Positions 18,108 through 25,544 of a DNA stretch of 64,000 nucleotides are shown here, piece after piece (within the stretch, counting starts at the first letter, position 1; each line of letters begins with the position of its first letter). The notes below the pieces were generated by a model. That model was not told the DNA's origin, did no database searches, and saw only the letters and a program-made list of their open reading frames with translations. This DNA comes from Flavobacterium araucananum (GTDB lineage Bacteria; Bacteroidota; Bacteroidia; Flavobacteriales; Flavobacteriaceae), in NCBI RefSeq assembly GCF_002222055.1, contig NZ_MUGS01000028.1:30789-94788 (forward strand), read 5' to 3'. Both the position numbers and the translations under genes were made by a program.

Positions 18108-18122
18108 GATTTTTATTCAGAT

Positions 18123-18190
18123 TGTCAGGCTGAGCGAAGTCGAAGCCCACGTTCTAGTTGGAGCGCCCTTCGACTTCGCTCAGGGTGACA
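18123..18190. repeat. REPIN-like inverted pair, GCGAAGTCGAAG family (copy 2)
   Basis: Same design as the copy at 16782-16849. The left arm begins TGTCAGGCTGAGCGAAG, and the right arm is the reverse complement of TGTCACCCTGAGCGAAG. The arms are better conserved than the spacer, as expected for REP pairs. Confidence 0.85.
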
Positions 18191-18220
18191 GAAAAGATTA
18201 AAGGTTTTGAAAAAACGAGA

Positions 18221-18306
18221 AGCCCTAGCCTTGATAGAAGTGGAAATCCTTTTGTGTCCGCTGCGGCGGATAGAAAAGATTGAAACGGATAGCAGGAAAT
18301 AGCTTC
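18221..18306 (+). repeat. structured intergenic element, copy 1 (GATAGAAGTGGAAATCC type)
   Basis: About 86 bases ending 15 bases before tyrA. It contains GATAGAAGTGGAAATCCTTT, a hairpin TCCGC-TGCG-GCGGA, then AAAAGATTGAAACGGATAGC. The same flanks, with a different central hairpin, occur on the opposite strand at 63407-63487. AATC-TTTT before the hairpin can pair with AAAAGATT after it. Confidence 0.75.
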
Positions 18307-18320
18307 TAATAAAAAGAAAT

Positions 18321-19181
18321 ATGAAAGTATACGTAATAGGAATAGGGTTAATAGGCGGTTCGATGGTACTGGACATCAAAGGCCAACATCCTGATGCAAC
18401 TATTTTTGGAATAGATAGTAACGAAAAACACTTGCAGGAAGCAATTGATTTAGGTGTTATTGATCAGGCAGGAAGCTTTGAAGAATTGGTTGATGCTGAT
18501 TTTGTAATTGTTTCGGTTCCGGTAGATGTGGCGCTGACGGTTTTGCCTAAAGTACTGGATTTGGTTGGAGATAAAACAATTGTTTTTGAAGTAGGTTCGA
18601 CTAAAAAACCAATTTGTGATGCTGTTGCCAGTCACCCAAAAAGAAGAAATTTTATCGCAACACATCCTATAGCAGGAACGGAGTTTTCAGGACCTTCGGC
18701 AGCGATAAGAGGTTTGTTTCAAGGGAAGACAAACATTATTTGCGAGGTGGAAAAAACTACTTTTAAATTGCAGGAAAAGGCGTTAAAGCTTTTTAGCGAA
18801 ATAGGAATGAGAATTCGATATATGGATCCAACTTCGCACGACAAACACATTGCTTACGTTTCGCATTTGTCGCACATTAGTTCGTTTATGCTTGGGAAAA
18901 CGGTAATGAACAAGGAAAAAGACGAACAGGATATTTTTGACATGGCAGGAAGTGGATTTGAAAGTACGGTTCGTTTAGCTAAAAGTTCTCCCGCGATGTG
19001 GACACCGATTTTTAAGCAAAACAAAGAACATGTTATCGAAACATTAGAAGAATATATTTCAAACCTGAGTCGGTTTAGAGACTTGCTGAAAGACGAAAAT
19101 TACAACGCCATTTTTGAAGAAATGGAAAGCACAAATAAAATTAAAGAGATATTAAACGGATTAACAACAACTAAGAAATAA
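18321..19181 (+). CDS. tyrA: prephenate dehydrogenase
   Basis: Oxidises prephenate to 4-hydroxyphenylpyruvate in tyrosine synthesis. 286 residues with an N-terminal NAD-binding Rossmann motif VIGIGLIGGSMVLDIK. The active-site block FIATHPIAGTEFSGP (about residues 111-125) carries the conserved His, and HIAYVSHLSHISSF (about 173-186) is the helical dimerisation region. There is no fused chorismate mutase or ACT domain. It is the third gene of the operon, 12 bases before the DAHP synthase gene. The structured repeat element ends just upstream of its ATG and may affect its translation. Confidence 0.94.
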   Translation: MKVYVIGIGLIGGSMVLDIKGQHPDATIFGIDSNEKHLQEAIDLGVIDQAGSFEELVDADFVIVSVPVDVALTVLPKVLDLVGDKTIVFEVGSTKKPICDAVASHPKRRNFIATHPIAGTEFSGPSAAIRGLFQGKTNIICEVEKTTFKLQEKALKLFSEIGMRIRYMDPTSHDKHIAYVSHLSHISSFMLGKTVMNKEKDEQDIFDMAGSGFESTVRLAKSSPAMWTPIFKQNKEHVIETLEEYISNLSRFRDLLKDENYNAIFEEMESTNKIKEILNGLTTTKK

Positions 19182-19193
19182 ATTAAAATTAAG

Positions 19194-20276
19194 ATGGAAA
19201 ATAAAAAAGAAATGAGAAAGTGGTTAGAAGATTTCAATTTAAATCACCCACTTGTGATAGCTGGACCTTGTAGTGCAGAAACGGAAGATCAGGTTTTGAA
19301 AATTGCTCACGAATTGAAAGATTCAAAAGTTAGTGTATTCAGAGCTGGAATCTGGAAACCAAGAACACGTCCGGGAGGATTTGAAGGTGTTGGAGAAATT
19401 GGTTTAAAATGGTTACAAAAAGCTAAAAAAGAAACTGGTTTATTAATGGGAACTGAGGTTGCGACTGCGGCTCACTGTAAACTGGCTTTAGAACATGATA
19501 TCGACGTTTTATGGGTTGGTGCCCGTACAACTGCAAACCCATTCGCAGTTCAGGAAATTGCTGATACACTTAAAGGAACTGATAAAATCGTTTTGGTTAA
19601 AAACCCGGTAAACCCGGATTTGGCTTTATGGTTAGGTGGTGTTGAGCGTTTACACATGGCTGGAATCGAGAAGTTAGGAGTTATTCACAGAGGTTTCTCT
19701 ACTTACGAAAAAACTAAATACAGAAACATTCCAGAATGGCAAATTGCTATCGAATTGCAAAATAAATTTCCTGATTTACCATTAATCATCGACCCGTCTC
19801 ACATTACCGGAGATCGTAAAATGATTTTTGAAGTAACACAAGAGGCTTTAGATTTGAATTATGATGGTATGATTATCGAAACGCACTACGATCCGGACAA
19901 CGCCTGGTCTGATGCTGCTCAACAAGTTACTCCAGACGTTTTGAAACAAATCATTAAAGATTTGACGATTAGAAAAACGGATGATACTACAGATCAGTAC
20001 ACTCAAAAAATGACTAAACTAAGAGCTAACATCGATGTACTTGATGCTAACTTATTAGAGTTATTAGGAAAACGTATGAAAGTAGCGGACGAAATTGGTC
20101 AGGTAAAAAAAGATGCAAACGTAGCGATTCTTCAAAACAACCGTTGGAACGAAATCTTAGGAAAAATGATCCTTGAAGGAGAGAAAAAAGGTCTTACGGA
20201 AGAGTTTGTTTTAAGAATGTTCAAAGCAATTCACCAGGAAAGTATTGGTCACCAAGAGAAAATTTTCAACGCATAA
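19194..20276 (+). CDS. bifunctional 3-deoxy-7-phosphoheptulonate synthase / chorismate mutase
   Basis: 360 residues, two enzymes in one chain. The N-terminal about 260 residues are a DAHP synthase of the KdsA-like (AroF/AroG-beta) type: VIAGPCSAE, FRAGIWKPRTRPGGFEGVGE, MGTEVATAAH, and IIDPSHITGDR. The C-terminal about 90 residues are an AroQ-type chorismate mutase helix bundle (LRANIDVLDANLLELLGKRM ... FVLRMFKAIHQESI). The fusion supplies both the first shikimate step and the chorismate-to-prephenate step, and the mutase part likely gives feedback control by prephenate-pathway products. Last gene of the aromatic operon. Confidence 0.95.
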   Translation: MENKKEMRKWLEDFNLNHPLVIAGPCSAETEDQVLKIAHELKDSKVSVFRAGIWKPRTRPGGFEGVGEIGLKWLQKAKKETGLLMGTEVATAAHCKLALEHDIDVLWVGARTTANPFAVQEIADTLKGTDKIVLVKNPVNPDLALWLGGVERLHMAGIEKLGVIHRGFSTYEKTKYRNIPEWQIAIELQNKFPDLPLIIDPSHITGDRKMIFEVTQEALDLNYDGMIIETHYDPDNAWSDAAQQVTPDVLKQIIKDLTIRKTDDTTDQYTQKMTKLRANIDVLDANLLELLGKRMKVADEIGQVKKDANVAILQNNRWNEILGKMILEGEKKGLTEEFVLRMFKAIHQESIGHQEKIFNA

Positions 20277-20377
20277 TTTTCTAAACCATATAAATGATAT
20301 AAGTTAATTTAAGTTTTATTAAAACTATTTTAAAATTTTCTTATAGCATTGATTGAAAATAGATTGTTTTTTTTAAG

Positions 20378-20421
20378 AATCTCCGGCACTTTGTAAAAAA
20401 AAGTGTTGGAGATTTTTTTTT
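20378..20421 (+). terminator. intrinsic terminator of the aromatic operon
   Basis: AATCTCCGGCACTTT (from 20378) pairs with AAAGTGTTGGAGATT, with G-U pairs, around a short A-rich loop. It is followed by nine T residues. Confidence 0.85.
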
Positions 20422-20464
20422 GGTTATAAATCATAATACGGTTAAATAGAATTTTCTATAAAAA

Positions 20465-20559
20465 CATAGCCCACGGTTTCAACTGTGGGGACAAAGATTT
20501 GCGATTCCAAAAGATTGCAACATTGATTGAGCTCGCACGGTTGAAACCGTGCGCTATAG
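20465..20559. repeat. REPIN-like pair with CACGGTTTCAAC cores
   Basis: CATAGCCCACGGTTTCAACT at 20465-20484 is followed by GTGGG. The inverted partner, palindrome CGCACGGTTGAAACCGTGCG, is at 20534-20553 and is followed by CTATAG. Both share the ATAGC flank, facing outward, with the family at 12549-12628. Confidence 0.8.
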
Positions 20560-20695
20560 TTTACAAGGTTTTTAATCTCAATCTTAGGCTTATATTTTCT
20601 TATATAACTGATATGGTTTGATTTTTTTATAACCCATTCCAACCTTTTTAGATTTTATATGCTCTATAGTTATATACAAACTTAACTCTCGTGTT

Positions 20696-23600
20696 ATGAA
20701 ATCAAAAAGACGTTTATCTAAGCCAGAATTTTTTCAAGTAAATTGGAAAGTATTGCTTTATTTCTTGTTGTTTTTAACAACAAAATCTTTTGCACAAAGC
20801 CCTGAATTAACGGTTAAAGGCGATGATGCCCAAAAAGTGCGAATGAATAAACTAATTGTAAATGTAAAAGTGGTGGGAAACATTGCTTACACTACTGCCG
20901 AAATGCATTTTTTTAATTCAGGAACCCGTCAGATGGAAGCAGAACTTATTTTTCCGTTACCGGAAAATGTTTCGGTTTCAAGATATGCCATCGACATAAA
21001 TGGGAAAATACGAGAAGCGGTTCCGGTAAATAAAAATAAGGGAAAACAGGTTTTTGAAGCAATCGAACATCGTCGCGTTGATCCGGGATTATTGGAGAAA
21101 GTAGATGGAAATAATTTTAAAACCAGAATTTATCCTATAATGCCAAACGGAGAACGAACCGTAATTATTGGTTACGAAGAAGAACTTAGAGCATTTGATA
21201 AAGATAATTTGGCGTATCAGTTAGTAAGTCGTTATCCTGAAAAACTAGATCAGTTTGAGATGAATGTTTCGGTTTTGGGAACCGAGGTGTCGCCAACTGT
21301 TGCAGAAAATTCCGGGGATGCAATTACTTTTTCAAAATGGAATCAATCTTTTCAGACTTCCATTAAAAAAGAAAACTATCAGCCTTCTGAAAAATTAGTT
21401 TTTAAAATTCCAATTCAGCAAAATATTCCAAGTGTATTGATGCAGGATGTTGGCGGTCAGCATTATTTTTATGGTAATACTTTTATTGAGGGCAATAAAA
21501 TAGCCAAGAAAAATCCAACTTCGATTGGTTTAATTTGGGATAACTCGTTGAGCTGTAAAACGAGAGATTTAAAAAAGGAACTGGTTTTGCTTGAGGGTTA
21601 TTTTAAGAAAATAAAAAACACAAAGGTTACGTTGTACTTTTTGAATTATAGTTTCGAAAAACAAAAGGATTATGTTATTGTTAATGGAAATTGGGCAGAA
21701 TTAAAAGCGGCTTTAGAGAATGCAAAATATGACGGAGGAACCCGTTTTTCGCAAATAAATTTTTTAAACAATGACGAATATTTATTTTTCTCCGACGGAC
21801 TTTCGTCTCTGAGTGATGCTGTTTTGCCTAAAACTAAAAAGCCAATTTACACGATCACATCATCTGTATCTGCTGATTTTGCTTTTTTAAATTATTCGGC
21901 AATGCAAACAGGCGGAAATTTTATCAATTTAAACCAGATAAATCAGGAAGTTGCTTTGGATAAATTGGCGAATACTAATTTGAAATTTTTAGGTATAAAA
22001 GAGAATTATACAGTAACTGATTTGTTTCCAATGGCAGGAACTTCGGCTTCCGGTAGTTTTAGTTTCTCGGGAATTTCCCTGAATCCAAAAAATGAAATTA
22101 CATTGTTGTTTGGATATAATAGCGAAGCTGTTTTAGAAAGAAAAATTACTCTGGATGCAGCAACTCAAAATACCAAAGATGTAAATATAGAAAAACTTTG
22201 GGCTCAGAAAAAAATAGCTAATCTTGATTTTCAATATGCAAAAAATGGGGATGAAATAGAGCTTCTGGGAAAAAAATACGGAATTATAACCAAGAATACT
22301 TCGTTGATTGTTTTAGAAGATATTAGAGATTATATTGCTTATGACATTATTCCGCCAGCAGAATTGCGTGCTGAGTTTGATCGAATTAAAAAACAAGAAC
22401 AGGATAATAATCTGGCACAGCAAAAAAACAATTGGCAAAGTATTGAAAGTTATTTTCAGGGATTGAATGATTGGTGGAAAAAAGATACTAAATATACAGC
22501 ACAGAAAATTTCTTCGAAAAATAAAAAAAGGAAAGGGTCTGAAACTATAAAAGGAGATCCCGATGCCACCATGACGGTAGATGAACCTGTTGGTTCAGGA
22601 AGTTCAGCAATGGTAATGGAGAATGACGTAATATCTCAGAATGCTCCGCCACAGGCAGATAAAGTTGCATTTGTACAACCCGCATTGGCAAGGGCAGCTG
22701 AAACAACAAATAGAAATAAAGCAAAGGATGAACTGGAAGAGGTAGTTGCGGGTAAAGTTGCGGGAGTTCAAGTGCAGGAATCACCAAATAATAGTATAGC
22801 CCAAGATCAGGAAACAACTGCTAATGCAGCATTAAAAGATGCCGATTTTAATCGTACTATAAATGATTCTAAAACCTGGAATCCGGATCGATTGTATTTA
22901 AAAGCTTTAGCATTAGCACCAAAAGAAAAACAATATGATTTGTACTTTGAACTAAGAAAAGCACAGGAAAGAAATCCGAGTTTTTATTTTGATGTGGCGC
23001 ATTTTTTCTACAATCAGGGGGATGTAAAAAAAGCATTACAGGTTATCAGTAATATTGCCGATTTAGGTTTAGAAAACCACCAGCTTTATAAAACGCTTAC
23101 TTATACATTACGCCAATGGAAAGCCTATGATGATGCCTTGTTTACTGCAGCACAAATTGCAAAATGGAGAGCGCATGAACCACAAAGCCTTAGAGATTAT
23201 GCCTTGACTCTGGAAGATGCAGGAAAATATCAGGAAGCTTTTGACCAATTGATTAAGGCATTAGAGGTTAATTATTACGGAGAAATGAGCGGACAATATG
23301 AGGGTGTAGAAGATATTATTTTAATGGATATTAATCGTTTAACGGCAGAACATAAAGATTTAAAAACAGGTAAACTCGATAAAAAATATTTGGCAAAAAT
23401 GCCTGTTGCTATCAGAATAATTATGAATTGGAACCTGATGGATGTAGATTTAGATCTTCATGTTATAGAGCCAGATGGAGAAGAGTGTTATTATGCACAT
23501 AAGAGTACGCAAGCTGGCGCGAGATTTTCAAAAGATTTTACGCAAGGTTACGGGCCTGAACAATATTTGATCCGAAATGCTGTAAAAGGAAAATACCAAA

Positions 23601-23764
23601 TTAAAACCAACTATTTTGGCGAAACTGAATTAACAGAAAATGGCCCTGCAACTGTTATGGTAGAAATTTATACGACTACGGCAGGAAAAACATCAAGAAC
23701 ATTAAAAACAATTCAGCTAGGAAAAATCAAAGAAAATGAAATTTTAGCCGAAATTGTTTGGTAA
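20696..23764 (+). CDS. large secreted VIT-domain / TPR protein
   Basis: 1022 residues. Hydrophobic segment at about residues 20-34 ending FAQ (signal peptide). The VIT domain (about 40-170) is marked by MHFFNSGTRQMEAELIFPLP and RVDPGLLEKV. A von Willebrand-like region follows, with a degraded metal site (SIGLIWDNSLSCK). Next is a low-complexity linker (about 600-710), then TPR-like helices (about 720-880). The C-terminal domain LMDVDLDLHVIEPDGEECYY resembles DUF2135. The linker contains ETIKGDPDA and TVDEPVG, as in TonB at 56065-56865, and GKVAGVQV, like a SusC plug. It stands alone; probably cell-envelope, exact role unknown. Confidence 0.82.
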   Translation: MKSKRRLSKPEFFQVNWKVLLYFLLFLTTKSFAQSPELTVKGDDAQKVRMNKLIVNVKVVGNIAYTTAEMHFFNSGTRQMEAELIFPLPENVSVSRYAIDINGKIREAVPVNKNKGKQVFEAIEHRRVDPGLLEKVDGNNFKTRIYPIMPNGERTVIIGYEEELRAFDKDNLAYQLVSRYPEKLDQFEMNVSVLGTEVSPTVAENSGDAITFSKWNQSFQTSIKKENYQPSEKLVFKIPIQQNIPSVLMQDVGGQHYFYGNTFIEGNKIAKKNPTSIGLIWDNSLSCKTRDLKKELVLLEGYFKKIKNTKVTLYFLNYSFEKQKDYVIVNGNWAELKAALENAKYDGGTRFSQINFLNNDEYLFFSDGLSSLSDAVLPKTKKPIYTITSSVSADFAFLNYSAMQTGGNFINLNQINQEVALDKLANTNLKFLGIKENYTVTDLFPMAGTSASGSFSFSGISLNPKNEITLLFGYNSEAVLERKITLDAATQNTKDVNIEKLWAQKKIANLDFQYAKNGDEIELLGKKYGIITKNTSLIVLEDIRDYIAYDIIPPAELRAEFDRIKKQEQDNNLAQQKNNWQSIESYFQGLNDWWKKDTKYTAQKISSKNKKRKGSETIKGDPDATMTVDEPVGSGSSAMVMENDVISQNAPPQADKVAFVQPALARAAETTNRNKAKDELEEVVAGKVAGVQVQESPNNSIAQDQETTANAALKDADFNRTINDSKTWNPDRLYLKALALAPKEKQYDLYFELRKAQERNPSFYFDVAHFFYNQGDVKKALQVISNIADLGLENHQLYKTLTYTLRQWKAYDDALFTAAQIAKWRAHEPQSLRDYALTLEDAGKYQEAFDQLIKALEVNYYGEMSGQYEGVEDIILMDINRLTAEHKDLKTGKLDKKYLAKMPVAIRIIMNWNLMDVDLDLHVIEPDGEECYYAHKSTQAGARFSKDFTQGYGPEQYLIRNAVKGKYQIKTNYFGETELTENGPATVMVEIYTTTAGKTSRTLKTIQLGKIKENEILAEIVW

Positions 23765-23797
23765 ATGAACCAATATTAGGATCTGTTTTTTAATTTT

Positions 23798-23852
23798 AAA
23801 AGGCGAAGTTGCGTTGTTCAATTCTAAAAACGTAATTTTGCCTTTTAATATT
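23798..23852 (+). terminator. probable terminator after the VIT-domain gene
   Basis: AAAAGGCGAAGTTGCGTT (23798-23815) pairs imperfectly with AACGTAATTTTGCCTTTT (23829-23846), 15 of 18 positions. It is followed by AATATTTTTT. Confidence 0.6.
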
Positions 23853-23905
23853 TTTTAGATTTCAGAGTAATCTAAAATCTAAAATCAGAAATCTAAAAGT
23901 AAAGA

Positions 23906-24883
23906 ATGACAGGACTCGTATATAAATCTACAGGAAGTTGGTATACTGTAAAATCTGAAAAAGGCGATTTTATAGAATGCCGTATGAAAGGGAAGTTTAG
24001 GATGAAAGGTATTAAAAGTACCAATCCTATTGCTGTAGGCGATATTGTCGATTATGAACTCGAAGAAACTTCGGATGCCTTAACCGGAACAATTTTTAAT
24101 ATTCACGAAAGAAAGAATTATATTGTTCGTAAATCGGTTAATTTATCGCATCAAATGCATATTATCGCGTCGAATATTGATCGCGTATTTTTATTGATAA
24201 CGATTAATAATCCGCCAACAACTTTTAATTTTATAGACCGATTTTTGGTAACTGCCGAAGCTTATAATATCGAGACTATTCTGGTTTTTAATAAAATAGA
24301 TACTTTTGATGAGCCAACGCTCGAAGATCAATTGTATATGCAATACGTATATCAGCAAATTGGTTACAAATGTCTTCGCGTTTCTTCGACCGAAATGAAA
24401 GGAATTGATGAGCTAAAAGAAATGATGATTGATAAAGTTAGTATGTTCTCCGGACATTCTGGTGTTGGAAAATCGACTTTGGTAAACGCTATGGAGCCAT
24501 CGTTGCATCTTAAAACCAAGACAATTTCTGAGGCCAGTAAACAAGGTCAGCACACCACAACTTTTGCAGAGATGTATGATTTGTCTTTTAATGCCAAAAT
24601 TATTGACACTCCGGGAATTAAAGGTTTTGGGATTGTAGATATGGAAAAAGAAGAGATCAGTGGTTATTTTCCTGAGTTTTTTAAACTAAAAGACCAATGT
24701 AAGTTTAACAATTGCCTGCACAAAGAAGAGCCACATTGTGCTATAAAAGCAGCTTTAGAAAGAGATGAGATCGCTTGGTCCCGTTACAATAGTTACTTGA
24801 AAATATTAGAAGGTGACGACGAAAATTATCGTACAGATTCGTATGATGAAGATCGAAAAGCAAGTGACGAACTAAGGAAATAA
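23906..24883 (+). CDS. rsgA: ribosome small subunit-dependent GTPase A
   Basis: Late-acting 30S assembly GTPase, 325 residues. An N-terminal OB domain (about 1-70) is followed by a circularly permuted G domain: the NKID (G4) motif in LVFNKIDTF (about 128-133) comes before the P-loop GHSGVGKSTLV (183-193) and DTPGIKGFG (G3). The C-terminal zinc site is CKFNNCLHKEEPHC (about residues 271-284). All key residues are present. It is followed by dtd after a 145-base gap containing two palindromes. Confidence 0.96.
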   Translation: MTGLVYKSTGSWYTVKSEKGDFIECRMKGKFRMKGIKSTNPIAVGDIVDYELEETSDALTGTIFNIHERKNYIVRKSVNLSHQMHIIASNIDRVFLLITINNPPTTFNFIDRFLVTAEAYNIETILVFNKIDTFDEPTLEDQLYMQYVYQQIGYKCLRVSSTEMKGIDELKEMMIDKVSMFSGHSGVGKSTLVNAMEPSLHLKTKTISEASKQGQHTTTFAEMYDLSFNAKIIDTPGIKGFGIVDMEKEEISGYFPEFFKLKDQCKFNNCLHKEEPHCAIKAALERDEIAWSRYNSYLKILEGDDENYRTDSYDEDRKASDELRK

Positions 24884-24927
24884 TTATTAATTGTTAATTG
24901 TGAATTATAGACAAAGTTATAATGTAG

Positions 24928-24996
24928 AGATGCACTGCAGTGCATCTAACGTTAGAATTTAAAATCTTTTTAATTCGTGTATCCGATAGCTATCGG
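24928..24996. repeat. two short perfect palindromes between rsgA and dtd
   Basis: AGATGCACTGCAGTGCATCT at 24928-24947 is a perfect 20-base palindrome. CCGATAGCTATCGG at 24983-24996 is a perfect 14-base palindrome extended by GGA. Either could be a repeat or a protein site. Confidence 0.65.
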
Positions 24997-25028
24997 GAGT
25001 GGCAAAAAAACACATCATTATATAAAAT

Positions 25029-25481
25029 ATGAAAGTAGTTCTTCAAAGAGTTTCAGAAGCATCAGTAACCATAGATCATAAAAAAGTAGCCGATATTCAA
25101 AAAGGGTTATTGATATTAGTTGGAATAGAAGATCTCGATATTCAGGAAGATATTGATTGGCTGGTTGGTAAAATTATTAAAATAAGAATTTTTGGCGACG
25201 ATAATGATGTCATGAATTGTTCTGTTCAGGATGTCGATGGAGATATTATCGTGGTAAGTCAATTTACGCTTCATGCTTCTACAAAAAAAGGCAATCGCCC
25301 TTCGTACTTAAAAGCTTCAAAACCTGAATTTGCAATTCCAATGTATGAGAATTTTGTACAGACTTTAGAAAAAGAATTCGGTAAAAAAATTCAAACCGGA
25401 ATTTTTGGCGCAGATATGAAGGTTAACCTCTTGAACGACGGTCCTGTAACTATTTTAATTGACAGTAAAAATAGAGACTAA
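25029..25481 (+). CDS. dtd: D-aminoacyl-tRNA deacylase
   Basis: Removes D-amino acids (and misacylated Gly) from tRNA, a proofreading enzyme. 150 residues, the normal length. It begins MKVVLQRVSEASVTID. The two signature blocks are SQFTLHASTKKGNRPSY (about residues 77-93) and NDGPVTILID (about 136-145), the latter providing the cross-subunit Gly-Pro motif. It lies 63 bases upstream of the first DUF3857 gene and may head that transcript. Confidence 0.96.
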   Translation: MKVVLQRVSEASVTIDHKKVADIQKGLLILVGIEDLDIQEDIDWLVGKIIKIRIFGDDNDVMNCSVQDVDGDIIVVSQFTLHASTKKGNRPSYLKASKPEFAIPMYENFVQTLEKEFGKKIQTGIFGADMKVNLLNDGPVTILIDSKNRD

Positions 25482-25544
25482 AATTTCAGCTACAAAGGTT
25501 AAGTATTTCTAAAAATGATATATATTTGGCGAAATTACTTACTA

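Larger units (their letters stand above)
20277..20695. other. 419-base intergenic region after the aromatic operon
   Basis: It contains the operon terminator (20378-20421) and an inverted pair of REP-like palindromes (20465-20559). The remaining AT-rich DNA before 20696 presumably carries the promoter of the VIT-domain gene, but no box matching the consensus stands out. Confidence 0.6.
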
